Source: Bacillus sp. ISL-41 (GTDB lineage Bacteria; Bacillota; Bacilli; Bacillales; Cytobacillaceae). From it: a DNA stretch of 64,000 nt. The stretch spans positions 186,001 through 250,000 of the forward strand of contig NZ_JAGGQP010000023.1 in the NCBI RefSeq assembly GCF_018613235.1, in the 5' to 3' direction. Both the position numbers and the translations under genes were made by a program. Below, piece after piece: positions 25,977 to 34,724 of this stretch; positions within the stretch are counted from its first letter, which is position 1, and the number at the start of each line of letters is the position of its first letter. The notes below the pieces were generated by a model. The model was not told the DNA's origin, made no database searches, and saw only the letters and a program-made list of their open reading frames with translations.

Positions 25977-26507
25977 CTATTTCATATCGTGTAACGCCGG
26001 ATGAAAAAACAATAGGAGAATGACAATGATTGGTGCCGATACCAGTAATGCAGCCAGAGTGTTTTTATAGTGGATTCTAATGAGAGTAAAAGTAATGATA
26101 TTAAACAAGACTGACCACCACGCATTCCAGCCATTTTCATAAACAAACAATCCCTTTGCCTCAAAAAGATATTCAATCGCCGAGAAATAGGCCACCCAGA
26201 TCAGTACATACAAAAATCCTCTTAACTTTTTTTTCGGAAAATACTCCAGGTACATCATCAAGACGACAGGGACAATGAAAAATGTGAAGGAAATCTCAAT
26301 CAAAGTGTGATTTAACCAATCGACTGTAACAGCTTTATATCTCCATAAAGTATGTTGATAAAAGAGGAAGTTATACAAAAGATTGCATATTATGTAGAAT
26401 TGAATGGTTGAGTAGTATTCTTTCCACCTTTTCCAATTTACAAATTTTTTTGCGAAAATAATATATACAATAATTACAACTAATAGATACATGTCTGAAA
26501 ACCTCAT
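25977..26507 (-). CDS. CBO0543-family membrane protein
   Basis: 176 residues with five membrane helices. The pattern 'TLWRYKA', 'HTLIEISFTFFIVPVVLMMYL', 'EYLFEAKGLFVYENGWNAWWSV' is typical of the CBO0543 family found mainly in spore-formers. Function unknown. ATG 26507 has only a weak ribosome site; ATG 26492 with GAGG nine bases upstream is an alternative. The 31-residue microprotein follows on the same strand. Confidence 0.75.
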   Translation of the reverse strand: MRFSDMYLLVVIIVYIIFAKKFVNWKRWKEYYSTIQFYIICNLLYNFLFYQHTLWRYKAVTVDWLNHTLIEISFTFFIVPVVLMMYLEYFPKKKLRGFLYVLIWVAYFSAIEYLFEAKGLFVYENGWNAWWSVLFNIITFTLIRIHYKNTLAALLVSAPIIVILLLFFHPALHDMK

Positions 26508-26549
26508 CTAACTTTTACTAAAATTCTCTCCAAAAAGGCCGTTCCATAG

Positions 26550-26590
26550 ACCCGAGAGACACGGGGATCATAGTAAAAACCGTCCCGGGC
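26550..26590. repeat. Degenerate GGGACGG-type hairpin
   Basis: CCCGAGAGACACGGGG ... ACCGTCCCGGG carries the GAGACACGGGGA and ACCGTCCC words of the hairpin family in a rearranged order, upstream of the oxidoreductase gene. Confidence 0.4.
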
Positions 26591-26672
26591 CAAAAAATTT
26601 TAATAGTATAATGGACAAACAAGCTTTGTTCTGTATAGTGCAACTAAATCATTAAGGAGTTGAATACATACG

Positions 26673-27659
26673 ATGGACGAAAGAGTAATCAAGTGGGGGA
26701 TATTAGGAACAGGCGGAATTGCAAGTGCTTTCGCAAGGGATTTAAACTTTGCTAAAAATACCGAAAAGGCTGCTGTTGGTTCACGTACAAAAGAGAGTGC
26801 CGCAAAATTTGCGGAGGAGCATGACGTTTCTCGCGCATATGGAAGCTATGAAGAACTAGTGCAGGACCCGGATGTGGATGCCATTTATATTGCGACGCCG
26901 CACCCTTTTCATAAGGAGAATGTATTGGCATGTCTTCGTGCTGGCAAGGCTGTGCTCTGCGAGAAGCCATTTACGATAAATAGCGGTGAACTAGAAGAAA
27001 TCATTCAGTTTGCCAGAGATCAAAAGCTTTTCTTGATGGAGGCGATGTGGACAAAGTTCCTGCCTCCGATTGTTAAAGTTAAAGAATGGATTGATAACGG
27101 GGAAATTGGCGAAGTCCTTTTGGTAAAAGCAGAATTTGGCTTCCGAGCATCATGGGACCCTGATGGGAGATTATTTAATCCGGCACTTGGAGGAGGCGCG
27201 CTGCTCGATGTAGGGATTTATCCTGTCACATTTGCATCGATGATTTTCGGAACAAACCCGGAGAAGATTTTGAGCACTGCTCATATTGGTGAAACAGGTG
27301 TGGATGAACAGTTTTCCATCATCATGTCCTATCCTTCTGGAAAGACTGCTGCCCTTAATGGTTCCTTTCGAGTTGGTTTAACCGACGAAGCTTACATCCA
27401 TGGAACTGAAGGATCTATTCGGATTCCAGCATTCTTTCGTGCAACATCCGCTACCTTATTTAAAGAAGGTGTGGAAGCAGAGACATTCTATGATGACAGA
27501 AAATCGGCTGGTTATGCACTTGAGATAGAAGAAGTTGGAAGGTGCCTGAGTCAAGGGCTTTTGGAAAGCCCTGTCGTTCCGCTGGATGAATCGTTGAAAA
27601 TCATGAGACTGATGGATGAAATTCGCGGACAGTGGGGGTTAAAATATCCGTTTGAGTAA
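26673..27659 (+). CDS. Gfo/Idh/MocA-family oxidoreductase
   Basis: 328 residues. N-terminal Rossmann fold with 'WGILGTGGIASAFARDL', then 'YIATPHPFHKENVLACLRAGKAVLCEKP', the signature with the catalytic Lys of the EKP motif. The C-terminal half is the open-sheet substrate domain ('GGGALLDVGIYPV', with the usual D...H-type active-site region). It is expected to be an NAD(P)-dependent dehydrogenase of sugars, inositols or trans-dihydrodiols. AAGGAG lies before ATG 26673. It stands alone, so the substrate is open. Confidence 0.9.
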   Translation: MDERVIKWGILGTGGIASAFARDLNFAKNTEKAAVGSRTKESAAKFAEEHDVSRAYGSYEELVQDPDVDAIYIATPHPFHKENVLACLRAGKAVLCEKPFTINSGELEEIIQFARDQKLFLMEAMWTKFLPPIVKVKEWIDNGEIGEVLLVKAEFGFRASWDPDGRLFNPALGGGALLDVGIYPVTFASMIFGTNPEKILSTAHIGETGVDEQFSIIMSYPSGKTAALNGSFRVGLTDEAYIHGTEGSIRIPAFFRATSATLFKEGVEAETFYDDRKSAGYALEIEEVGRCLSQGLLESPVVPLDESLKIMRLMDEIRGQWGLKYPFE

Positions 27660-27668
27660 TTGAGGGAT

Positions 27669-27693
27669 ATGGGGACGCTTGCGGCGCCCCCAT
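27669..27693 (+). terminator. Hairpin after the oxidoreductase gene
   Basis: ATGGGG ... CCCCAT stem followed by a T-rich stretch. It contains the GGGGACG word of the repeat family. Confidence 0.5.
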
Positions 27694-27801
27694 AAATTTG
27701 TATTTTTCTAACTGCTGTTCCTTGATGAACCTGGAAATGAATTGGCTTCCTCCGTATCTGGCGGCAAAAAACATGACTGAAATCCCAAGAAGTGTTCCTA
27801 A
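27691..27801 (-). pseudogene. Fragment of a DedA/TVP38-type membrane protein gene
   Basis: On the - strand 27801-27691 reads 'LGTLLGISVMFFAARYGG' and 'ISRFIKEQQLEKY', matching the conserved 'G...G....F..GR..G' segment of DedA/VTT proteins. Both ends are missing: the upstream side is cut exactly at the hairpin repeat at 27802-27828 and the downstream side at a hairpin. No start or ribosome site remains. Confidence 0.5.
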
Positions 27802-27828
27802 GAGACATGGGGACGGTTCTCTTGTCTC
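27802..27828. repeat. GGGACGGTTCT-type hairpin repeat
   Basis: GAGAC ... GTCTC arms around ATGGGGACGGTTCTCTT. It is the reverse-complement counterpart of 23646-23672 and abuts the DedA remnant. Confidence 0.65.
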
Positions 27829-27919
27829 GCGAAATGACTTTGAGCGGGTTGTTTCCCTCATTGCGAATAAGAATATACCTCCAAGAGAAAAATACATAAT
27901 AAACTCTGGAGGAAAAGCG

Positions 27920-28087
27920 ATGAGAGACGATAAGCGAAAACAGAAGGATCGCCAAATGATCAACAGTGTCAAAAATGAAGAGTTGCAGGAAATCAGCCAA
28001 ACAGAATCTGGTTTGGAATCCATTACAGAAGGTACTGACTACATGGAGGGAGATCAACAGAATTCTCCAAACTGTGGCGGGTTATAA
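27920..28087 (+). CDS. Small hydrophilic peptide gene
   Basis: 55 residues from ATG 27920, eight bases after CTGGAGG. The product is highly charged (MRDDKRKQKDRQM..., then a Glu/Gln/Ser-rich middle) with a single Cys in the C-terminal NCGGL. No membrane helix or signal peptide; family not recognised. A strong terminator follows. The 3' end of a second copy of this gene survives at 23437, so it belongs to a small paralogous set. Confidence 0.55.
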   Translation: MRDDKRKQKDRQMINSVKNEELQEISQTESGLESITEGTDYMEGDQQNSPNCGGL

Positions 28088-28137
28088 CCGCATTTGGCTG
28101 CACGAAGCCGTCTTTTAAAAAGCGAATATTAAATCAG

Positions 28138-28177
28138 AAGCAGGTGTCCCTGGAAAATGGGGCAGCTGCTTTTTTGC
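28138..28177 (+). terminator. Intrinsic terminator
   Basis: AAGCAG-GTGTCCC ... GGGGCAG-CTGCTT followed by a T run, ending the small peptide gene. A similar hairpin is at 23484. Confidence 0.75.
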
Positions 28178-28359
28178 TTTTTTAGACTTGGTGGTTTTAG
28201 TGTAATTTAGTGGGGCAGCAGAAATGTTTCTTCTAATGTCTTAGATATGAAGGAAGAACAGCTTGTTTAGAGAACTATTAAATGTCGGAGCAATTCGTTA
28301 AGGCAGTTGTTTTTTATGTTAAATGAGAGCTGGATTATTGATATAGGAAGGAGATTTAG

Positions 28360-29070
28360 ATGGCCTCATATAAAGTGATTTTATTTGATTTAGATGGAAC
28401 CATTTCCGACCCAAAGGAAGGAATCACCAGATCGGTTCAATACGCATTGCAAAAAATGAATATTTCAGCACCTGACGGCGAGCAGCTTGAGGGTTTTATT
28501 GGGCCTCCTCTCCAGGTTTCGTTCGCTGAATACTTGGATTTCGATGAACACCAAACTAAGAAGGCAATTGATTTTTACAGAGAAAGGTTCAAGGAAAAGG
28601 GAATGTATGAAAATGAGTTATACTCAGGTATTCGATTACTATTACAATCCCTAAAGGAACAGGATTTTATTTTAGTTGTTGCCACATCGAAACCTACCGT
28701 ATTTGCTGAACAAATACTACGGCATTTTGAGATTGACCATTATTTTGATCTTGTTGTTGGAAGTAACCTTGACGGAACTCGATCATCGAAAACGGAGATC
28801 ATTCAATACATACTAGATTCGTATAAAAAGCATAAGTCAGAAGATTTTATCATGATTGGCGACAGGAAGCATGATATAGAGGGTGCCAATAATTGCGGCA
28901 TTGATTCAATAGGAGTGATGTATGGATATGGCTCTTTCGAGGAATTGCAGAACTCCCAGCCTGCTTATATTGTCGAGAGCGTTGAACAGTTAAGAGATAT
29001 TTTAATGAAAATGAAGTCAACTACGTATCACTCTAATTTGAACAGAAAAACCAGGAAGGCTGTCTTGTAA
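28360..29070 (+). CDS. HAD-superfamily phosphatase (phosphoglycolate phosphatase-like)
   Basis: 236 residues. HAD motif I 'ILFDLDGTISDP', motif II in 'LVVATSKPT', motif III Lys in 'SSKTEI' and motif IV 'MIGDRKHDIEGA'. The helical cap inserted after motif I places it in subfamily IA with Gph/PpaX-type enzymes acting on small phosphate esters or nucleotides. The basic C-terminal tail (LNRKTRKAVL) extends the usual length slightly. AGGAAGGAG precedes the start. Confidence 0.88.
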   Translation: MASYKVILFDLDGTISDPKEGITRSVQYALQKMNISAPDGEQLEGFIGPPLQVSFAEYLDFDEHQTKKAIDFYRERFKEKGMYENELYSGIRLLLQSLKEQDFILVVATSKPTVFAEQILRHFEIDHYFDLVVGSNLDGTRSSKTEIIQYILDSYKKHKSEDFIMIGDRKHDIEGANNCGIDSIGVMYGYGSFEELQNSQPAYIVESVEQLRDILMKMKSTTYHSNLNRKTRKAVL

Positions 29071-29116
29071 AACTGAAACCACTTTTCATGCAACCTTCAC
29101 TTATGAGGTGTTACCA

Positions 29117-29587
29117 ATGATCCTAGTGAGTTCCTGCTTAGCAGGATTGGAAGTACGGTATAATGCTACTCATTCTTTAAACCATAAGATACGTCAGCTG
29201 GTGGATGAGAAAAAGGCGATGCCTGTTTGCCCTGAATTACTTGGAGGTTTTTCTACTCCCCGGGAACCCGCAGAGATCATTGGCGGGGATGGAGAAGATG
29301 TCCTCGATGGAATAGCCAGGGTAATTGAAAAATCAGGCAGGGATGTCACGGAATTATACATAAAGGGAGCTTATCTTACTCTTGAAAAAGCTCAGGAATA
29401 CCATGCTGACGTAGTGGTGCTTAAAGAATTCAGTCCATCATGTGGAAGTTCGATGATTTATAACGGTGAGTTTCAGGGGGAGAAAGTACCTGGAAATGGT
29501 GTCACTGCCGCTTTACTAAAAAGGAATGGAATACGGGTAGTCTCAGAGAAAGGTTTTAGCGATATGCTTCGTGAGCTCGGTTATTGA
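29117..29587 (+). CDS. DUF523 family protein
   Basis: 156 residues. Four conserved family elements are visible: 'VSSCLAGLEVRYNA', 'PVCPELLGGFSTPR', 'GAYLTLEKAQ' and 'KEFSPSCGSSMIYNG'. The cysteines in the first, second and last are candidates for a metal or redox site. Biochemical function is unknown. ATG 29117 lies seven bases after GAGGTG; the in-frame GTG 29108 is within the ribosome site and unlikely to be the start. Confidence 0.88.
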   Translation: MILVSSCLAGLEVRYNATHSLNHKIRQLVDEKKAMPVCPELLGGFSTPREPAEIIGGDGEDVLDGIARVIEKSGRDVTELYIKGAYLTLEKAQEYHADVVVLKEFSPSCGSSMIYNGEFQGEKVPGNGVTAALLKRNGIRVVSEKGFSDMLRELGY

Positions 29588-29672
29588 TTATATAAATTTG
29601 CTTCCTTGGCGGGAGATTTATTTTAGCTGAGTTTATGGATATTTCTTTATGAAGTTATTAAGGGGGATAACA

Positions 29673-30464
29673 ATGGAGGCGGTTGTATTTGATCTCGATG
29701 GTACCTTATTAAGTTCCAACAAACTGTTGAGCAGCAGAAATAAAAAATCGATTGAACAATTATTGCGACATGAAATTCCAATTATTATTGCAACTGCACG
29801 GCCACCTAGAGCAGTCAAATATTTATTGCCCCCAGATATACAATCCCAGGTTGTAATGGTCTATTATAACGGTGCGATGATCGTGAGTGAACAACTGGGA
29901 ATTCATCAGCATTTTCCGATTGATTCAACAGTATCCAATGAAATAATTGATTACTTGATAGAAGAGGAAGCACCGCACTGGTTATCGATAGAGGTTGAAG
30001 ACAAATGGTATTGTTATCAAGAACTCGACTATAAGACGGTTATGAAAGTGAGAAGTAACCCCGAAAAAATCGACTTACACAATTTGAAACAAAAGAGTCC
30101 AACGAAAATGTTAGTCTCAAACCTATTATCATATGATTTCTTTAATAAAAGGTTTGGGAGTAAAGTGAATATGATTCAGACTGATTCCAACCAATTAACT
30201 CAAATTATGCGATTGAATACCTCAAAAGAATATGCAATAAACGTGGTATCAGAGCACCTCAATATTTCGCTTAATAAGATAGTAGTATTTGGTGATGACT
30301 TTAATGACTTAGGTATGTTTCACCTATGCGGCTATCCCGTTGCAATGGGAAACGCAGTTGATGAATTAAAAAACGCAGCAAAAGAAGTCACAGATACTAA
30401 TGATAATGATGGTGTTGCGAAGACCTTGGAAGCTTTGTTCAAGAAGAGTTTGATCAAAAACTGA
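29673..30464 (+). CDS. HAD-IIB (Cof-type) phosphatase
   Basis: 263 residues. Motif I 'VVFDLDGTLLSS', motif II 'IIIATARPP', and motif IV 'VVFGDDFNDLGMF' with 'AMGNAVDELKNAA' are textbook Cof-type HAD features. The alpha/beta C2 cap between motifs II and III selects sugar phosphates, flavin or pyridoxal phosphate in relatives. Start at ATG 29673 follows AAGGGGGATAAC. It is near two other small metabolic enzymes but probably transcribed alone. Confidence 0.9.
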   Translation: MEAVVFDLDGTLLSSNKLLSSRNKKSIEQLLRHEIPIIIATARPPRAVKYLLPPDIQSQVVMVYYNGAMIVSEQLGIHQHFPIDSTVSNEIIDYLIEEEAPHWLSIEVEDKWYCYQELDYKTVMKVRSNPEKIDLHNLKQKSPTKMLVSNLLSYDFFNKRFGSKVNMIQTDSNQLTQIMRLNTSKEYAINVVSEHLNISLNKIVVFGDDFNDLGMFHLCGYPVAMGNAVDELKNAAKEVTDTNDNDGVAKTLEALFKKSLIKN

Positions 30465-30546
30465 TTCCTTTTCGAACAATGATGATGTTAACTCTGTTGT
30501 GAAATAGGGATACATCAGACAGGATCACCGTCCCCGAGTTATTTGG

Positions 30547-30571
30547 GGATTGCCGGGATATGCTATAGACA
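30547..30571 (+). repeat. GGATTGCCGGGA-type repeat, copy 2
   Basis: GGATTGCCGGGA followed by TATGCTATAGAC, matching 22229-22253, just upstream of the ASCH gene. The ACCGTCCCC word of the hairpin family precedes it at about 30528. Confidence 0.55.
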
Positions 30572-30603
30572 AAATAGTTATTGTGGTGCAGAGGATGGTT
30601 GAA

Positions 30604-31029
30604 GTGAAGGTGTTATCGATGATTCAGCCCTGGGCAAGTCTGTTTGTCTTGCGCGAGGCTCAACATGAAACAAGGTCATGGAGTACAAAGTATCGCGGCC
30701 CTCTTGCGATTCACACCAGCAAAAAGGTCGATAAGGCAGTCTGCAGCCATGTGGCGATCAAGTCGCTGCTTTTAAAGCATGGGTACAAGTCAGATGATCT
30801 TCCGACTGGCGTGATCATTGCGGTCTGCCAGCTTGAAAATTGTCTGAGGGTGATGGAAAACAACGAAACATGGGCCGTGTTGGAGGATGGAAGGACGGTA
30901 TCAGGCAATGACTTTTTCCTTGGTGACTATAGAGTGGGAGGGTATGTCTGGGAAGTCCGTGATATGAAAATGCTGGACAGCTTCATACCGGCTAAAGGAA
31001 GGCTTGGGCTTTGGGAGTATGAGGTGTAG
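30604..31029 (+). CDS. ASCH-domain protein
   Basis: 141 residues. 'MIQPWASLFVLREAQHETRSW' and 'RGPLAIHTSKKVDKA' are the conserved N-terminal strands of the ASCH fold, a PUA-related RNA-binding or small-molecule amidohydrolase fold; 'DYRVGGYVWEV' closes the barrel. GTG 30604 lies nine bases after AGAGG; ATG 30595 has almost no spacing. Specific role unknown. Confidence 0.8.
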   Translation: MKVLSMIQPWASLFVLREAQHETRSWSTKYRGPLAIHTSKKVDKAVCSHVAIKSLLLKHGYKSDDLPTGVIIAVCQLENCLRVMENNETWAVLEDGRTVSGNDFFLGDYRVGGYVWEVRDMKMLDSFIPAKGRLGLWEYEV

Positions 31030-31030
31030 A

Positions 31031-31062
31031 GTGCCTGTTCAACGGGGAACAGGCACTTTTTT
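31031..31062. terminator. Terminator between convergent genes
   Basis: GTGCCTGTTC-AACGGG-GAACAGGCAC then TTTTTT. The perfect 10-bp stem overlaps the 3' end of the - strand transporter gene. Confidence 0.85.
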
Positions 31063-31986
31063 AGCTTTGCTGTCTTCACCCGCTAACATACGGGCAGGAA
31101 TCGGGATCGTGAACCTGACAGGCTTGTTTTTCAGAATCGTAAATAAGAAGCAGCCTGCAATCACAATGATGCTTCCGACGGCCTGGATCCAGGTCATGTT
31201 CTCGCCTAAAAAGACAAAGGCCAAAAGAGCTGTGAAGATGGGGTTGAAATTAAGGAACAACCCGGAAGTACTTGGTCCCAGTTTATTGACTCCGATATTC
31301 CAAAGAACCATACAAAGCACGGTCGATACAAGGCCTGTATATAAAATGCCTTGCATAAAGGTTGAATTCAAGTTGGTTACCGTGAAATCTTTAATGGAAA
31401 AAGGCAGCAGAACGAGCAGGCCGAAAATACCGGAGTAGAGTATGGACATCATCGGTGTGACGGTCGCCATTGCCCACTTGCTGCTGACCGAATAAATCCC
31501 CCACATTCCCACAGCTGCCATCATATAAAGATCACCTTTATTGAACTGCAAGGAAAACAATACATTGATATTCCCTTTTGAAAGGACGAGCAGAACACCA
31601 AATAGGGAGACGATCATTGTGAGGAATTGAAGTTTATTGATCCTTTCTTTTAAAAAAAAGAAAGAGAATGCTGCAATCGAAAACATGTTCAATGTCGAGA
31701 TTAAACCGACGTTCGTTGCCGAAGTTTTTTCAAGTGCCATGAATTGCAATGCCTGAAATAAGGCGACTCCGGTGACGCCCATTATAAACAGGGGCAGAAT
31801 GGATTCTTTTGGCGGAATCAGCTTTTTTTCTTTCCACCAGACAAGCGGGATCAGACAGATGATTGCGATGGCCCATCTTAAAATGGTCAAGGTGATTGGA
31901 GAAGCATGGTCTACAAGCGTCTTCCCCACGATAAAATTACCGCCCCAAAGAAAACTCGTTAAAAGTAAGAGTAAATAATATTTCAC
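31039..31986 (-). CDS. DMT-family (EamA) transporter
   Basis: 315 residues, ten membrane helices in two five-helix EamA repeats ('SFLWGGNFIVGKTLVD' opens repeat 1; 'GDLYMMAAVGMWGIYSV' opens repeat 2; 'LNFNPIFTALLAFVFLGE' is the signature). Members export amino acids, metabolites or drugs. The tail after helix 10 is basic. It is divergent from an Lrp/AsnC regulator, a pairing common for amino-acid exporters, so substrate-responsive control by that regulator is likely (inference). Confidence 0.88.
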   Translation of the reverse strand: MKYYLLLLLTSFLWGGNFIVGKTLVDHASPITLTILRWAIAIICLIPLVWWKEKKLIPPKESILPLFIMGVTGVALFQALQFMALEKTSATNVGLISTLNMFSIAAFSFFFLKERINKLQFLTMIVSLFGVLLVLSKGNINVLFSLQFNKGDLYMMAAVGMWGIYSVSSKWAMATVTPMMSILYSGIFGLLVLLPFSIKDFTVTNLNSTFMQGILYTGLVSTVLCMVLWNIGVNKLGPSTSGLFLNFNPIFTALLAFVFLGENMTWIQAVGSIIVIAGCFLFTILKNKPVRFTIPIPARMLAGEDSKAKKVPVPR

Positions 31987-32195
31987 GTCATTTGGCCCCT
32001 TTGATCAGAGCCATTGTGCACAATGACTTACGTTATATGAATAATTTTAACATTTTCCGCAAACGACAAAAGATAATTTTGTATAATTAATTTAATTCGA
32101 AATAAATAAAAGTATAATAGAAATATAGTTTAATAAATTCAAATGCAGGTCATTATTACGCTGCTATTTGGAATTTTTAAAAAGGGGGTAGGGTC

Positions 32196-32672
32196 GTGGA
32201 ATCAGTTGTAAGCAAGGTTTTGGACAATGTGGATATTAAAATCCTGGATTTATTGCAAAAGGATGCTCAGTTAAGCAATCTGGAACTCTCGAAGCGAGTG
32301 AATTTATCTGCGCCGGCCGTTCATGCCAGAATCAAGCGGCTGGAAGGTGAAGGATATATCAAAAAGCAGGTAGCGATTTTGAATCACGAGAAGCTCGGCT
32401 TTGATTTGCTGTGCTTTGTTTTTATGAGCACGAATATGCATCAGTTAGAAAAGCTGGAATCATTGGAAAAGACCCTGGAAGCAATGGAAGAGGTCTTGGA
32501 GTGCCATTGCCTTACAGGGGAGTATGATTATCTGTTAAAGGTCGCCTGCAAAGATCGCAAGGGGCTGGAAATGTTTATCAGGGGGCTGAATGAACTGGGG
32601 ATCACCAAGATTCAAACAAGCCTGGCGTTAAGGGAAATCAAAGACTCGACCGTGCTGCCAATCAGTGGGTGA
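32196..32672 (+). CDS. Lrp/AsnC-family transcriptional regulator
   Basis: 158 residues. N-terminal winged helix-turn-helix ('NVDIKILDLLQKDAQLSNLELSKRVN', 'SAPAVHARIKRLEGEGYI') and C-terminal RAM ligand-binding domain ('VLECHCLTGEYDYLLKV'). GTG start at 32196 after AAAGGGGGTAGGG. Such proteins sense amino acids and form octamers on DNA. The divergent EamA transporter gene, 209 bases away, is the obvious target. Confidence 0.9.
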   Translation: MESVVSKVLDNVDIKILDLLQKDAQLSNLELSKRVNLSAPAVHARIKRLEGEGYIKKQVAILNHEKLGFDLLCFVFMSTNMHQLEKLESLEKTLEAMEEVLECHCLTGEYDYLLKVACKDRKGLEMFIRGLNELGITKIQTSLALREIKDSTVLPISG

Positions 32673-32900
32673 GAGTGATCTGCAGCTACTATACACAAGA
32701 ATGACGCAGCAGAGAGTTATTGCTAAATAGGCTTATCTAAATGCGTCTACATTAAGTTTAGGAATTTGTGGAATTTTCAAATAAGTATTTGTAATCTATA
32801 ATTAAGTGTGAAGCGGAACGTACATGAAAATAGGAACCGTATTTGGCTGGGAGAGTTATATTAAGTCGAATTTTTCCTAAAGGGTTGAGGGGATGAGAAA

Positions 32901-34712
32901 ATGACAGACATAGAGATTCTTTTTCGGAAAAAGGTTTCTGACTACTATATCATTCTTGTAGGTGTTCTTGGGTGGGCATTTATTTTGTATTCGATCCCTT
33001 TGGCGCCTTTTCCGGAAAAGCCGATTGTGCTGATCCTTCTGATTGTATTAATGTTGCTTTCAGAATATTTTCCGATCCCCTTATTTTCGATAACCATGTT
33101 CAGCACGATGACGTTCCCAATTCTATATATAATGAATTTGTATTTTGGTATTTATACCGCCACGGTCACCTTTGCGTTTGTGCTGATTTTTGAATCCTTT
33201 CATCATAAAAGATCACTTCGTTCAACCGTTTTCAATATTGCCCAATATACTCTATCTCTTGTTGGAGCGGACTGGCTGATCAAGGTATGGATAAGCCAGT
33301 ACCCATTAAGTGATCCATTCTTGAATCTGCTAATTATTTATGCTTTTACTTCGTTCTATTTTTTAATTAATAATGTCCTGAATGATAGCCTGTTTTACAT
33401 ACGTCCTTTCCCTTTTACAAAAAAAGAGTGGAAGAGCAAAGCTTTACAAGAGTTGTTTATTGCCAAGCTGTCTATCATATTACTCGCTTTTCTTGAAATC
33501 TATACAAATTATCTTCCTGGGAACGTCATTGATTTTACAACTATTCTTTTTTTAACCCTCTGGATCGGAATCACCACGACGAGCTCCATACTGACAAAAG
33601 CAAGGATCGAAAGGAAGAGATTGAACGCGCTATCGATGCTTAGTACAGAATTGAACAGGATCAATACAAAGGATTTCGATGAGAAGAAAAGACTTCTTGC
33701 CGAGACTTTCAATGCCAATGCTTTCGTTTTACTGGTTAAAGAACATAATACCTGGAACCTTTTGCTTAAGGATGGGCAGGTAAAAAGCGAGGTCACATGG
33801 AGTGATGAAATGGCACTCTATATGGATGAAATTTCAGAAATGACTGTTGTGACCGAAAAGGAAATCGAGAAGCTTCCAGGTAATTCTATTTTTAATAAAA
33901 TGGTTCTCTCCCAGATATTTTCACCACTTATTATCGACAATGAAAAAGTCGGTATGCTGATTGTCGGCAGAGTAAGTGGAATTGGATTTATCCATGATGA
34001 GATTCGTTTATTAACCGTATTATCCAATGTTTTGGCAAGTACATTGAAAACACGGTCGCTCATCCTGGAAAATGAAAAACTCTTGATATCGGAAGAGCGA
34101 AGCCGAATTGCGCGTGATATTCACGATGGCATTGGCCAGTCCCTGGCAGGCATCGTCTTTCAAATGGAATCTTCGCTGCGAAAGAAGAGTAGAGCTAAAG
34201 AGACTCCTCCTAATGAACAGATTGAACAATGGATCCAAAAGCTTAGAGACAGCCTGAAAGAGCTTCGTCAATCGATTTATTCCTTACGAACATGCCCGGT
34301 GGAAAAGCATGGGCTCAAACGGGCGATGGAAGAAAGGGTCCGAAAAATCGAGTTGGAGGAAGAAGCTAGTATTACTTTTACGCAGAAGGGAGAGCCATAC
34401 GCTCTTAGCTATCAAATAGAAAAAATGATTTATGATATATTCCAGGAAAGTCTGCAAAACTCTGTCAAACATGCAAGAGCTGAAAAAATTGAGGTCATGC
34501 TTAAATATGGACATGAGCAGACGATGATCAAAATCAAGGATGATGGTATTGGATTTTCATTATATGACAAGTTGATCAAAGGGCAAACGGAACCTCATTT
34601 TGGCATCCTTACCATGAGCGAGCTTGCGCATAATTTTGGAGCCAAATTGGAGATTGACAGTGCGGAAGGAAAAGGAACGGAGATTCGGCTTGGCATAAGC
34701 CACTTCAAATAA
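32901..34712 (+). CDS. Sensor histidine kinase, NarL-partner type (HisKA_3)
   Basis: 603 residues. Residues 1-215 contain about six membrane helices; residues ~240-390 look like a GAF sensor domain; then HisKA_3 with the phosphoacceptor in 'RIARDIHDGIGQSLAG' (His408) and an HATPase_c domain ('QESLQNSVKHARA', 'IKDDGIGF', 'HFGILTMSELA'). It will phosphorylate the response regulator encoded 12 bases downstream. Signal unknown; the N-terminal region could monitor the membrane. GAGGGG precedes ATG 32901. Confidence 0.9.
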   Translation: MTDIEILFRKKVSDYYIILVGVLGWAFILYSIPLAPFPEKPIVLILLIVLMLLSEYFPIPLFSITMFSTMTFPILYIMNLYFGIYTATVTFAFVLIFESFHHKRSLRSTVFNIAQYTLSLVGADWLIKVWISQYPLSDPFLNLLIIYAFTSFYFLINNVLNDSLFYIRPFPFTKKEWKSKALQELFIAKLSIILLAFLEIYTNYLPGNVIDFTTILFLTLWIGITTTSSILTKARIERKRLNALSMLSTELNRINTKDFDEKKRLLAETFNANAFVLLVKEHNTWNLLLKDGQVKSEVTWSDEMALYMDEISEMTVVTEKEIEKLPGNSIFNKMVLSQIFSPLIIDNEKVGMLIVGRVSGIGFIHDEIRLLTVLSNVLASTLKTRSLILENEKLLISEERSRIARDIHDGIGQSLAGIVFQMESSLRKKSRAKETPPNEQIEQWIQKLRDSLKELRQSIYSLRTCPVEKHGLKRAMEERVRKIELEEEASITFTQKGEPYALSYQIEKMIYDIFQESLQNSVKHARAEKIEVMLKYGHEQTMIKIKDDGIGFSLYDKLIKGQTEPHFGILTMSELAHNFGAKLEIDSAEGKGTEIRLGISHFK

Positions 34713-34724
34713 AGGGGTGAGAGT

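Noticed and set aside
27551-28057. Long - strand ORFs of 140 and 168 residues over the end of the oxidoreductase gene
   Set aside because: They run antisense to a real gene and through a hairpin and the small peptide gene; only the short DedA-like part reads as a protein remnant.
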